The position numbers were made by a program, and so were the translations under genes. The notes beneath the pieces are model-generated. The model ran no database searches and was not told the DNA's origin. It worked only from the letters and a program-made list of their open reading frames with translations. A stretch of DNA of 64,000 nucleotides from Plasmopara viticola. Lineage: Eukaryota; Oomycota; Peronosporomycetes; Peronosporales; Peronosporaceae. Where the stretch lies: positions 496,001 through 560,000 of the forward strand of contig MBPM02000004.1 in NCBI GenBank assembly GCA_001695595.3, given 5' to 3'. Numbering within the stretch: position 1 is the first letter of the stretch; every line of letters begins with the position of its first letter. Of this stretch, positions 41,960 through 52,599 are shown one piece after another.

Positions 41960-44310
41960 TGAGAAAAAGCAGAGCCAATTATAGCTGGTAGGTTACTCTT
42001 GGAGGACTCTTTTTCAGGCAGACTGCGCAAAAAGCGCGCTCAAAGCTGAGCTTTTGTGAGCAGCCTGCCTTTGAAAACGGTCGTTGAGGAAGCAAAGGCG
42101 GCGGCACGGATTAAAGAGGATCGCTTAGTCAGAGACCAGAATGTATCTCAATTCCAATTAAATTAAACAATGCCAAAAGTAGGGGGCATTATACTCCTGA
42201 CTAGCATATAAACATCTGTCGATGCTTCATTTGTGATAGATTTCACTCTTCGAGCCCGGGTTTTATCTGCATTAGGTGCGACAAAATTTTAGGAGCCGAG
42301 ATTAAACGGCCGATTTGCCGTCTAGTATACCGCGGGAAACAATAATGTCATGTATGCTAAGGCCGGCCAACTGGGAAAGAGGTATGCTCGATCGAGTCTC
42401 AGGAAGACATCAAAGTATGACAGGGCTTAGCCCCAAAAACCTTTGTGCTATATAACACGGATAGCGTTTCCAAGTCTAGCTTGCTGATTGTGATATTAAA
42501 CGCGATCACGCGAGTCCTTATTGACCTGAAATTAAGCCATTTTAATGCCAGCGTACTAAAAGCGCATCAACTTTATATTTTTGCCAATCACAATGTAATC
42601 GAAACTAATCGTACCTCAGCACTCATCCTATGGTCAGGGCGTCTTGTCTGAGGCGAGGAGGGCTTCGAGTAGATGTGTATTTGATTGGCGAGGAACTCGA
42701 TTATATACACATGAAAGTTAATATTAGGACGGTCAGAGGCACTACCAAATTGTGGCCTATATATGCAGTGAAAGCCTTGCTGAATAGGCTGCGTTTGGTG
42801 GAGTTTGGAGAGGCCTATAAGGCCGATATCATCGTTGAAGCGGTGGTCAGAAAATCAAAGAAGGGGATAGTAACTTCTCAATGTTTCTCAATGAAATAGT
42901 CGTAAGAGTCACTTAAAAGGTGCTTAGTGCATAGAGTAGATTTCAAATTTTTACGAATTCATCGGATCAGTATCATCCTTCAAAGAAGTATCGGGATGCA
43001 ATTCCGCCTTCAACGTCACCCCCACACATGTCGGTCATGGATTTGGCCTGGATTCGAGAGCCAAAAAGCACTTTCACACAGTTGACTTTTTTGGGGTAAG
43101 CCCCGCCATCGGTGCCTCTACCGCATTGTGATGTCTGAGATAAAGTTCACTTAATTTTGAACAACCAAACACTGTATGACACGGTCATGGACCCAAACAA
43201 CTAAAAAAGCACATATTCCTATATGCAAAGCGTGCGGTGAGAAACATGAAGCGCTTTATGCCGCGCGGAAGTTCAAGACTAGAAAGCCAAATGACGAGAC
43301 GCATGGTAGCACTTATGATAAATTAAACAAGGCCACCACCTATCACTGATGTCTTTCCTTTTCACAAAACAGTATCGCGGGGGGTGCAGCGTTCAGTGGA
43401 TTTGACTGAGTCCATACACTTTATGCAAGTGAGTAGTGCTGATTGCGGTCAGCGCCCTAAGGGCGTCTAAGACATGTAGACGTTTTCGGACGCAATTGTT
43501 CGGATGAACGACAAATGTTTCCTTTTTGTCTAGGATTATGCAGAGCATGAATAGACAAACGTGGGAGTCATATTGCCTGATTGCGAACGGTGCTCAGGCA
43601 AGACCAGCTCTTTTGGCTGGTTACAGAAAATACTTTAACCCTCGGTCTGATCATCTAATCACAAAAGTTCAGTGCGAGCTACCTTGAAGTGGTAAGGTTT
43701 CTAATCAATAAAACTTTCGAAGAATACGTTATCGATGTTGAGAAATCAGCAATTGAGCCTTTTACGACGTCAAATTCGTCGGATACAGGCGCTGACCCTA
43801 GTCTTGGCGGATTCAAATTCAGTGTCGTCTGGGACACATCAAATCCTGCGATCGGCACTGCGCAGACGCTGAGGCGCAAGACTGAGTGAGCGCATCGCTG
43901 CCTCAAGCTGCCGAGAGGAGCTGTCGGGCTAACGGTAAAGAGTCCTTACGATGAAGTGTGCTATCGTCAAAACAAGCACTCACCTGCTAAGCTTGAAACC
44001 GTTTGTGGTTTAAATATATTATGCATCAATAAGCATCGCGACTTAGTTGCCTTATTCCTTGCAGAGGATAGCTGCCTGGTTCTCCTTTAAGTAGAATTCG
44101 TTGGCAGATGCGCTATTGTGCATTTTGGACCATGTCCTAGCTCATGTCACAGCTGTGATGTCATCTGTAAGATATATAGATCGTGACGAGGTGACATAGG
44201 CGTAGATCAGCTATGGCCTCTGAGAAGCATTTAGAACATTCAAGGCTCGAAAAGCGCGATAGAAGTGGGGCCGTTGTGTGGAATGAAAACGTTCATATCG
44301 TCAATCTTCT
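41960..44310 (+). repeat. Paralogous locus lacking the copia insertions
   Basis: In one uninterrupted run this region matches 8385-8690, then 13215-14600 (spacer), then 24890-25900. The joins at about 42285 and 43630 mark where A and C sit in the other locus. Divergence is substantial. Retroposon R is also absent here. Confidence 0.7.
43750..44110 (+). pseudogene. Ty3/gypsy RNase H remnant (42-kb locus)
   Basis: Reads DTSNPAIGTAQTLRRKTE, then a stop. INKHRDLVALFLAED and similar pieces are the counterpart of the 25-kb remnant. More decayed than the other two copies; identified mainly through them. Confidence 0.4.
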
Positions 44311-44962
44311 TTAAGACCGGGTATAGTGAACGGTCGTTCACCAGAAGATCTCAGAACTTCCTACTTGTTCCTTTGTACCTCACCCGTGAAACATTTTAGC
44401 ATCCTGAGAACGCATGAAGAAACAACGTTTATTATTCCGGCAAACTTTGAGCTCAGCCGTCGTTAACTCCTTGCTTGCATGCAAGGAAGCCGTGATCGTC
44501 ATGAAGATGCCAATGCTGCCTATACTTTAGTACATGCATTGAAGTTTGCTCTAGGAAGCAAAAGAACCGATACGGTGCCTGGTCGGCCATACTTGACGAC
44601 AGTGTATTACGTTTTATACCAAGCCAAGTACTCTCTGTCGAAAGAAAAAAGATCGACAGGTGTTCTCGTAGCATTGGGTTGGTCCTCAATGAATCGGCAA
44701 ATAAGCTCACCGTTTATAAAACCGACTTGAGCGAGTCCCCTCACATCTTGAGGCTGAGAGCGTTCACTTCAGCATTGCCAAACCCCATCTCGGAAATCAA
44801 CCCCGGTCGCCATTCCAGTCCGAGATATCCTCTCTCTTCTAGCTCGTCAACAGGATTCAGCAGTGTGCCCTGCTCAGTCTCCTCTTGTCGACAGTCCCGA
44901 GACTTTTCGCATGGCCTCACGGCGGCAAGCTCGGACTTCAACCGGTCCACGCTTTCTCTGCA
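44311..44962. other. Intergenic region before the gene island
   Basis: No supported feature. It is the 3' flank of the large minus-strand gene that ends at 44963. Confidence 0.4.
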
Positions 44963-47900
44963 TCAACGCCCCGACGGCACATTATCCTCTGCTTCCGCTT
45001 GTATGGCCTGCCACCGTCGAAACCGTGCAAACGCATCGTACCGCTCTTCCTCTCCTGCCTCGTGCATCGTCTCCATCTTCTTTCGCCGCCCGTCCTTCTG
45101 TTTCTGATCCGTCAACATTGTTTGAAACAGATCCACCCCGCCTTTCCGGTGCGGGGCCAACGCCAAGGCAATGAGGTAATGCTCCGTCGCTTCCTCATAC
45201 CGTGCGTACAACCAGTGCGTACACGCTGCGTAATTAATGTGCGCTTCCGCACTCTCTGGCGTTTGCAGGACGGCTTGTCGAAAGAACCCATGAAAGGCGA
45301 CTCTGTACTTTTGACACGTCGGGTCCGCCCTCTTTCCACGTGCAATCATCGCTTTCACGACCGGCACGTCGTTTTCTAGTGTCACGTACATGAAAAGTGC
45401 GTACGAAAAGAGCACAAAAGGAAGATCGGGGCCACGTGCGATCATTCTTTGCATCAAGACAGGATACAGCCGTCGTGCGCGCTCGTAGTCGTGGGTTATA
45501 GTGTGCAGGTACAAGACATAGTTACTTAACGTAACGATATGGGTCGGGTCGGCCAGATAGGCTCGTTCGCAGGTTTGCATCACGCCGACAGCCTGGAGGA
45601 CGACATGGAACGACCTTCGGGTTACACGCGCGCGCCACCATCTCTGGAGAGTGCATGTGGCGTGGTCCAGCCTTTTCGTGTACCCCCAGTGGACCAAGTG
45701 CTGTCGGGTTATGAAAGCTTCGTGATCGTGTTGTACCCATGGTACAGGTTTGTGCCAGCTACAAGCTTGTGTCCGGCGGTGACAGTAGAATACAATCGGA
45801 AAAGAATCTGCGGAAATCTCAAGTTCCTCCCAGTCTTGGAATTTTCGCATGAAAGTGGCACGTTTGCGATACTCTTTCCATTCGGACGGATGTTTGGGGC
45901 CCAATCTTTGCATCACCCTCTCACGATGCCCTTGTTTTCGGCCCAAAAATCCTCGAAAATTCCGCTGGATAGTTCGTGCAGCGAGTCGACGTCGAAGATG
46001 TTGTTGACGCTGCATGCGATGGCCTTGAGCTTCGCGTTGACGGGTGGAATATCCACGATACGCGGCTTGGATCGATACGATTTTGGTAGATTGTTGCCAA
46101 TGTAACGTAGCTTCTCGACGACCTTGTTGTCTTCGGAATGCTCGCTGGAGATTGACGACACACTGATTTTGGTGCACTAAAGCCTTGACGAGTAGTTTAA
46201 TTCGTCGCGCACGAAAGTGACGCTGGATTTTCACGGCAGCATGAATGTTGTTGCGAAACTGAGCCGTCTCTTCCTTGAATCCGCGAAAATAGTGCAGATA
46301 TTCCATGGCCGACGCACTGACTGCGTCAGTAGATACTTTTTGGATACGACGTTGGAAGCATTTTCTTCGTGTGGCATTCTGGACGATAGTTTGTAACAAT
46401 GCGTAATCAATACGAGGGATTTTCGTCGTCAATTCACCCGTACTTCGATTATGGTACAGATAGTACGGCTTCTCGACAGCCTCGCCACGCACAATCTCCC
46501 AGTTGGCGCCCATACAAGCCTTGAACTCAACAGAAGGCTCCCAAGTGTAGACAGGGTCTCCCGACGGATTGATACTATAGTAAAATGGCATCTCGGATTC
46601 AGGATCAATGTATTGCGTCCATTCTGCAAGAGAGCCCATACAATACGCCCTTGCGACGGCAGTCGTCCACTCGGATACTTTTCGGATTTTTATCCCATGT
46701 GTACCATCTTCCTGAGCGCTCTTAACGCTATACTCTTCTACGTTAAATGTACCCATATGAACCGTCGATCGCTCAATATGACCTGGATACATTTCAGCCT
46801 CTTCCTTTAATCCGTCAAATTTGTCCAATGTGAACGATGCGGCCACAAATTGTACGACCGCTTGCTGGTCGTTCATGCGTGCAAGTCCAATCACTGTCTT
46901 GCCGTCGTAATTCCTATAATTCACATCTCCTCCGTACTCGAGCAACAACTCAAGCGTCTTCACGGCTCCATGGTGAGCTGCAATGTGGGTCGGATAATTC
47001 CCAAGTCGATTTGCCGTCAAAAAGGCCCCACTTGTGAGCAAGAGACGAGTGCACGCAAAGCGAGCATCCTCGAGGCAGCTGACGTGCAGTGGGGCATCGC
47101 CGTCGCGGTCCGTCGCATTGACATTGGCCTCGTATTGAATCAGGAGATGAACGAGAGGTTCGCGCGTCTCGACCTTGCGACAATTGAGAGCAAAGTGGAG
47201 TGGCGTACGGCCAACGGAATCCGTCGTGTCTGGATTCGCATCGGCTTCCAAGAGATTTTTGGTACACTCGAAAAAGCCGTGATTGACAGCGTAGATTAAT
47301 GGAGTGTACCCCTCCACGTCTCGTCGATCGAGTACATCGTACCCAAATACTGACGATCGTTGACGGAGATGAGTGATAGGTACCCGGACACAGTCCGTGA
47401 ACCCTCGTTCGGCACAAGCGTGTACCAAAAAAATGGTCGTGTGCCCACTTTTTCCGCTATCAAAGCTTCCTGACTCGAGCAGTACCTTTAACGTACCCGC
47501 ATGATTGCCTTCGACCGCAAGCTGAGGTGCATTCAAGTTGCCTCCCCACGTTCTGGCTTCCGTGTCTGCTCCACGATTCAATAACATTTCGACTGCTTCC
47601 GTTTGCCCGAATGAAGCACATAGTAAAAGTGGTGTCAAGCCCTCTTTATCGCGTGCTTCCGTCCACGCTCCATGGTCAATCAAATACGCGCCAAGAGCGA
47701 CGCGATCGTCCCGTGCTTTCATCGCCAACGCAGGCTTGTCATTTTGAATTAGAGAAAGATGGGCAAGAACGAGATGGAGGGCAGTCTGGTTGTAAACATT
47801 CACGAGATTGACGTCGATCGAATGACGTAGACAGAGCTTTACCAATCGCTTGTGCCCCGCTGCAGCTGCACAATGGAGGAGACTGTTCCCTTTCGTATCG

Positions 47901-50596
47901 AAAAGGTACCCCACGCCGGTACCAAGTGCCCGTTTTACGGTCAAATAGTCTCCTTTTTGTGTCGCGATAAAAACCTTTTCTGTACGCACAGCAGCTGCGT
48001 ACATCTTGGCCCGATACCTCCGCCACATGGTTTGAATACGAATCGCTGCCATTCCTTCCCATCGACGACGATGAGCTACACAGCGGCCTCGATAGCCTCG
48101 ATACACGCACTGGATCTTCACTGCTGCTCGATGCAAGGACGCTATTTCTCCAAGCCGTAAATGACAGAGATACCGACGGTACTGACGCTGAATCACACAT
48201 GCACAATAATGAACCTGTCGCCACTGCTCAACTCGTTTCTCCTTTCTTAAAGCAACCCTTCCGTGCCAAGAGTGTACCACCCGTTGCTTTATCAAACGTT
48301 GTCGGCGTTGTGCCCTCTCCTTGATCCAAAGTCTTCTCCTTGTAGATTGTACCCATTGATGAAACCAACCGCCAACTTCTCGCGTCCTAACACGACGCAA
48401 AAGCTTCTCTCCTCGTTCCTTTTGCAGCCTTTGCTCTCTTGCCATTGCGCGACCTCTCATTCCTCGATACACGCGCTGGATCACGATACTTTGACAGTGG
48501 CGAGTGCGAAGAAAGGCATAAAATCGACGACCAAGGCGACCGCGATACTGGCGTTGGATACAAAGGATCGCTTGCAGCTTGTGCGTCTTGATCCTCGCAG
48601 TAGATTGCATCCACCACTTGACCCACCGTCGTGCTCGGTGTTGAAGGATCAATGCAACCACATGGTCCCGTCGTTGCTGCTCGTCCGTAAACGCAATCCA
48701 GTGCGTGAAAATGTTCGAAACGACTCGTGTTTGAAGCTTCCGAAGATATTTTTTGGCGATCCTGTTATGTTTGACACGTAGGTTGATCTCTTTTCGAAGC
48801 TTTTTGCGCTCGATTCGCTGACGGATCGAGCGCTGAATCGTTCGCGCGGCTCGGATCAAGTATTGCGACTGTCTCCAGTGTCTTTTCCACTTTTGAAACG
48901 TCCTTTTCAAGCAAAAAGTATCGGCTTGTCGTCGTTGCTGGTGGTTTAAAACACAACGTTTCCATTGCACCAGAACGAGAGCTACTCTCTTCGTCTTCCT
49001 CTTTGCTACGGCATGCTGTACAATCTCTTGTTGCTGCGCATTTCGCACTCCTTTCTCGTGTCGAGCTGGAAGCTCATGCTGGAGATTCTCTTCCTGTACC
49101 TTGACGTCCTTTTCAACAAGCAACGGCAGTTTGAAAACCTCGAAATTTTCGTTCCTCAGCTTCCATTCTCGATCCACTCGAGCTCTTCGCTTCGATTCCC
49201 GATACCGTCGACGAGATCGAAAAGCGTGTTGGATTCGAATGGCCATTCGAACCTTGAGCTCTTCCATCTCTTGTCTCCACGAAAACGCGCGCGAAGGCAA
49301 TGGCGTGGCTCCCGTGCCGTGCGTGTGATACAATCTTTCGACATACGCTTTAAATCGACCAAGCACTGCGCCAAGCATCGACGAGGTTGTGTCTTGAGTC
49401 CAAAGGCGTCGCCTTGCGTGTTGCAATGGTGTATCTGCAAGCACTTGCTCCCAAACCTTCTCCACCATTTGCGTGCTCTCTGCTATCTTCTTCTGTAGAT
49501 ACTGAAGCTCTTGGGCTTGCAGCGAGAGTTGATGCTTTAGCAGACACGATTGAAACTCGTCGATGGGTTCTCGACGCTCCGTCTCCATGGCTTGCCTCTT
49601 TTGATTGCGTACTTCGCGTGCTTGGGCAGTATACAACGCCACGTCCCTTTCGATCGTTGCATCCAGTGCAAGGGTGCTTTGAAGTCGACTGAGGTTAGAC
49701 ATGGATTCGCTATCGTCGGTGTCCTTGAACTGAGCTACACTGTCGTCGTCCACGTCGCGAAACAGCTGCACTAGTGTCGTCAAGAACGTGTCCACTGAAA
49801 TCATACGAGGGCTTTCGTCCGTAAGAATGGGCCATTGGAACCGGTTCTGGATAATGTCATGAGCCAGTAAGCGAGATGGTACTGTTTGAGAAGATGGTTG
49901 CGAGGCAAGCCGAGTCGAAGCGTCCAAAAGGCGTTGGAGGACAATCGCACCAGCTGCTGCAGAGAGAAAGACCTGTTTGTGGCCATCTGGAACGAGTGCG
50001 TGAGGACGGAACGCAAGGAGCTTTGGGTCTATCAATGGTTTCAATCGACTTGAACTCGATCCATAAGCGCGCTTCTCATTGAATGCGAGATTCAGATTGA
50101 ATGCAGCTTGGAACTCTTTGCGTACGAACAAGAAGAAGAGAAGGGTCTCACTCGAATCCACCTCGCGCAAGAACGAGGCAAACAGTGCCACGTGAGGATC
50201 TTGATCACATGTCAACTCGATGGTGTACATGAGATCGAAACACTCTTGATCGGCTAATTGAGGCAACCCGAACGCGTGGTGCATTAACCTTCGAGTAAAC
50301 AACGGCAGGGCTAGCCATCCCCGTGACGTCCGCGCGTCCGGACCCACACGTTCACTCTCGCTTTCGATTTCTCGCATCAAGTTGTCGGTAAGGGCATTGT
50401 AGATTTCCTCGATCGTTCGGAAGAGCCAAGTGATCTCTCGTCGCCGAGGCGCAAAAAGCTTTCCAGGGTGACGTTGCGTTATGGCTTGAAACAGTCGAGG
50501 GTACCGCCTTCGCAGCACTTCCGTCGCGTCTAGTCCTTGACCTTCTCGACCCCAATCGTCTTGATTCTGATGCACGAGACGCTTTGCTGCTGGCAT
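44963..50596 (-). CDS. Large IQ-motif / ankyrin / WW / TPR-like protein
   Basis: 1,877 residues in one exon; ATG at 50594-50596. Order: an N-terminal helical region (about 1-300), a possible coiled coil (310-390), IQ motifs at about 451-470, 587-606, 677-697, 704-720, 800-818, 825-845 and 850-868, ankyrin repeats about 870-1250 (GNSLLHCAAAAGH, EGYTPLIYAVNHG, GRTPLHFALN, GDAPLHVSCL), WW-type modules about 1324-1356 and 1367-1396, more IQ motifs about 1453-1560, a third WW-like module about 1575-1618, one IQ near 1647, and a TPR-like C-terminus (1670-1825). IQ motifs bind calmodulin or EF-hand proteins; ankyrin, WW and TPR bind other proteins. This suggests a calcium-linked cytoskeletal or ciliary scaffold, by inference only. 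No membrane segment or signal peptide. Confidence 0.85.
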   Translation of the reverse strand: MPAAKRLVHQNQDDWGREGQGLDATEVLRRRYPRLFQAITQRHPGKLFAPRRREITWLFRTIEEIYNALTDNLMREIESESERVGPDARTSRGWLALPLFTRRLMHHAFGLPQLADQECFDLMYTIELTCDQDPHVALFASFLREVDSSETLLFFLFVRKEFQAAFNLNLAFNEKRAYGSSSSRLKPLIDPKLLAFRPHALVPDGHKQVFLSAAAGAIVLQRLLDASTRLASQPSSQTVPSRLLAHDIIQNRFQWPILTDESPRMISVDTFLTTLVQLFRDVDDDSVAQFKDTDDSESMSNLSRLQSTLALDATIERDVALYTAQAREVRNQKRQAMETERREPIDEFQSCLLKHQLSLQAQELQYLQKKIAESTQMVEKVWEQVLADTPLQHARRRLWTQDTTSSMLGAVLGRFKAYVERLYHTHGTGATPLPSRAFSWRQEMEELKVRMAIRIQHAFRSRRRYRESKRRARVDREWKLRNENFEVFKLPLLVEKDVKVQEENLQHELPARHEKGVRNAQQQEIVQHAVAKRKTKRVALVLVQWKRCVLNHQQRRQADTFCLKRTFQKWKRHWRQSQYLIRAARTIQRSIRQRIERKKLRKEINLRVKHNRIAKKYLRKLQTRVVSNIFTHWIAFTDEQQRRDHVVALILQHRARRWVKWWMQSTARIKTHKLQAILCIQRQYRGRLGRRFYAFLRTRHCQSIVIQRVYRGMRGRAMAREQRLQKERGEKLLRRVRTREVGGWFHQWVQSTRRRLWIKERAQRRQRLIKQRVVHSWHGRVALRKEKRVEQWRQVHYCACVIQRQYRRYLCHLRLGEIASLHRAAVKIQCVYRGYRGRCVAHRRRWEGMAAIRIQTMWRRYRAKMYAAAVRTEKVFIATQKGDYLTVKRALGTGVGYLFDTKGNSLLHCAAAAGHKRLVKLCLRHSIDVNLVNVYNQTALHLVLAHLSLIQNDKPALAMKARDDRVALGAYLIDHGAWTEARDKEGLTPLLLCASFGQTEAVEMLLNRGADTEARTWGGNLNAPQLAVEGNHAGTLKVLLESGSFDSGKSGHTTIFLVHACAERGFTDCVRVPITHLRQRSSVFGYDVLDRRDVEGYTPLIYAVNHGFFECTKNLLEADANPDTTDSVGRTPLHFALNCRKVETREPLVHLLIQYEANVNATDRDGDAPLHVSCLEDARFACTRLLLTSGAFLTANRLGNYPTHIAAHHGAVKTLELLLEYGGDVNYRNYDGKTVIGLARMNDQQAVVQFVAASFTLDKFDGLKEEAEMYPGHIERSTVHMGTFNVEEYSVKSAQEDGTHGIKIRKVSEWTTAVARAYCMGSLAEWTQYIDPESEMPFYYSINPSGDPVYTWEPSVEFKACMGANWEIVRGEAVEKPYYLYHNRSTGELTTKIPRIDYALLQTIVQNATRRKCFQRRIQKVSTDAVSASAMEYLHYFRGFKEETAQFRNNIHAAVKIQRHFRARRIKLLVKALVHQNQCVVNLQRAFRRQQGRREATLHWQQSTKIVSIQAAYRGYSTRQREAQGHRMQRQQHLRRRLAARTIQRNFRGFLGRKQGHRERVMQRLGPKHPSEWKEYRKRATFMRKFQDWEELEISADSFPIVFYCHRRTQACSWHKPVPWVQHDHEAFITRQHLVHWGYTKRLDHATCTLQRWWRARVTRRSFHVVLQAVGVMQTCERAYLADPTHIVTLSNYVLYLHTITHDYERARRLYPVLMQRMIARGPDLPFVLFSYALFMYVTLENDVPVVKAMIARGKRADPTCQKYRVAFHGFFRQAVLQTPESAEAHINYAACTHWLYARYEEATEHYLIALALAPHRKGGVDLFQTMLTDQKQKDGRRKKMETMHEAGEEERYDAFARFRRWQAIQAEAEDNVPSGR

Positions 50597-50758
50597 CAGG
50601 CCACGCTGTCTATCAACAAATCAAAAAGGTGAGTGCCTAACCATACTTTCTTCTCCGATCCTACCGGAGCTGGCAATTCATGTACTCAATCCTGTTCAAA
50701 TACGGGAGCAGCACGCTCTTTTGCTTCAAAGCGTTCATACTCATCTACACTCAAGTCA

Positions 50759-51037
50759 TCAACGATAAAGGAATGAACAAGGAAGGATCACCGCTTCTTT
50801 GAAATCTACCGGTTGTTGAACAGGCGTGGCTTCGGTTTGCGAGAGTCTTTGAGCAGAAGCTTCGTGGCTTTGAGTAGTCTCATCTTTTGACTGCAAGCTT
50901 GTTGTCAACCACTCTTTATTCGCGTCAGTATCCCAACCGCTTGATGGTTCTCGATGTCTCTTCTTCTTCTTCACTCTTTGGGCTTTAGCTGAAATAGAGT
51001 CATTGATGGCGTACGGCGAGCGCTGTGCTACTACCAT
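50759..51037 (-). CDS. Small basic protein, 3' end uncertain
   Basis: From the ATG at 51037 the frame gives 92 residues: MVVAQRSPYAINDSIS, a nuclear-signal-like RVKKKKRHRE at about 24-33, SSGWDTDANKEW, then a polar part ending VDFKEAVILPCSFLYR. Just before this stop, the next frame is open and looks more like coding sequence: SFLVHSFIVDDLSVDEYERF and AKERAAPVFEQD, ending at 50686. Either a short intron or a single-base change joins the two; I found no good GT-AG pair in the right phase. The gene sits 163 bp upstream of the large IQ gene on the same strand. No family recognised. Confidence 0.45.
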   Translation of the reverse strand: MVVAQRSPYAINDSISAKAQRVKKKKRHREPSSGWDTDANKEWLTTSLQSKDETTQSHEASAQRLSQTEATPVQQPVDFKEAVILPCSFLYR

Positions 51038-51102
51038 AACTCTATTCCAGGTTTTCGAAAAAAAAGTGTTCAAATGGAGTGTGGGCGAATCTACAGAATG
51101 GG

Positions 51103-51108
51103 TTTATT
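51103..51108 (-). terminator. AATAAA polyadenylation-type signal
   Basis: AATAAA on the minus strand, 37 bases after the stop of the coiled-coil gene and before the next ATG (51037). Confidence 0.35.
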
Positions 51109-51144
51109 ATTAGGGGCGTAACACCTCGAGGACCCCCTTTATCT

Positions 51145-51495
51145 CTACTCGCCATCATGCTCTCGTTGAGCTGCTACTTGTGTCATTAAAGTACGGATCT
51201 CGTGAAGATCGTGCAGACCTTGCGTCAGTTGCTGCTGCATCTTGTCGACCGAGTCGCGCATGCCTTGCAGGTCGTGACTGTCAATATAAAGCACGTCATC
51301 CTCTTCCTCGTTAGTCGTCCTATCTTGTAACGACGAGAGCAGATTCCTTTTCCGTGCATCGCTTTTAAAAGCAGAGAGGTAGAGAGCAGGAAGGCAAGAG
51401 CATGGACTCTCGCGCCGTTGCGCGGACCGACGCCGCCGACACGTTTTGTTTTGACAGAAACAGCGTCGACACTTTTGGTTGGAATGGAGGATCAT
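51145..51495 (-). CDS. Small protein with C-terminal coiled coil
   Basis: 116 residues from the ATG at 51495 to the TGA at 51145-51147. The N-terminus is Cys/Arg-rich (KCRRCFCQNKTCRRRR) and may be a non-canonical zinc-binding or basic segment. An acidic NEEEDDVLYIDSHDL stretch follows, then a heptad-like helix MRDSVDKMQQQLTQGLHDLH up to about residue 108. It resembles small coiled-coil subunits of larger complexes but I do not recognise which. The N-terminal half could belong to the 5' untranslated region if translation starts within a missed exon. Confidence 0.45.
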   Translation of the reverse strand: MILHSNQKCRRCFCQNKTCRRRRSAQRRESPCSCLPALYLSAFKSDARKRNLLSSLQDRTTNEEEDDVLYIDSHDLQGMRDSVDKMQQQLTQGLHDLHEIRTLMTQVAAQREHDGE

Positions 51496-52599
51496 GGACA
51501 CGTGAGCTTGTGGTTTTGCAAAGAACGTTTAAAAGTGAGGCCCTTGGGCACGGGTGAGCGTCTGATTACCCAAAGGCAGCATTCGAAACGATAAAAGAAC
51601 GAGGCCGAAGGGAGGTGACGATGACAGACGAGGGAAAGGCAAGTTCTTGAAGTCAAGTCGAGCGCTATTTATTTCCCTCGCACTAACTTCGGCGGCGTTC
51701 GAAGAAGGAGGGGTCCACACTGAAGTAATTGCTGGACTGGACCAACTGGAGACTTTCCAATCGGATCAAATCGCAAGTAACAGCGATGGCAAAGTTCAAC
51801 ATGATTCGACGTGGCTGCTATTGGTGCTAAGGGCCCTAGGCTATGTTAAGAATATGGAGAAATAGAACAAACACCCTCTTTTGTTGATAGGCTTCATGAA
51901 AGCCCAGCTCTATTTGTCGTAATGAAGAAAGGGGGCTGGTTTTGTGACTAACTAATGTCTACTGTTTCAAGGGCTATTCTTTGTGCTGGTCTATTCGCGA
52001 ATGGGACAAACACTTGTACAGGTCATGCTGGACCGCTTCGTGTGTAAGTACACGGGAAAAGAAAGCCACACGGTTTGCTATGGTTTAAAAGTTGGCAAGT
52101 TGTTTCTCTTGCAGAGTGGCATTGATGTGAACGAAATTCGTACGTACATGCACATGTTCAAGCATTGAGTTGAGAGAGTTAAAGTACGCGACACTTTCTT
52201 GCCGCTAGCAATTTGACGCGCTTGGTGTCGAGTTTGAGCAGCCGAACGTGAGCAGTCTCTTGGTTGCGTTCGATGGACGAAAGGTAGGAATTGGGTCCAG
52301 CACTTCATTGCTTTAGGCGTAAAGCGATAGTCTTGCTATCGAAACACAAGGAGTGAACACACCGTTTATTGCCACGACGAGGGGTATGAGGCGACATTTT
52401 GCCGAGCGCGAGCTTCTATCGTCCCTCCTAAAACCTATTACCAGAAGAACTTAGATTCAGCGTGATTGATATAATCCCAAAACTCAGCATTGAACAAGCA
52501 GTTAGAATAGATGCAGCATGTTCAGATACATGTTGAGGTAACCAGCTCCAGTGTATTAATTTTGGATTAGGTTAACAACTGAAGTGTCATGAGAAGAAA
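51496..52599. other. Intergenic region with a possible spliced plus-strand gene
   Basis: A consensus intron is visible at 52044-52114: GTAAGT donor and TTTCTCTTGCAG acceptor, 71 nt. It is flanked by open frames (SIREWDKHLYRSCWTASC before, SGIDVNEIRTYMHMFKH after). Another open stretch, FDALGVEFEQPNVSSLLVAF, lies at about 52213-52272 and is followed by GTAGG. No start codon or family could be assigned, so no gene is called. Confidence 0.25.

Noticed and set aside
48965..49498. 177-codon plus-strand frame within the large IQ gene, and similar ones at 45539-46105 and 48263-48781
   Set aside because: Shadows of a long, GC-biased coding strand.
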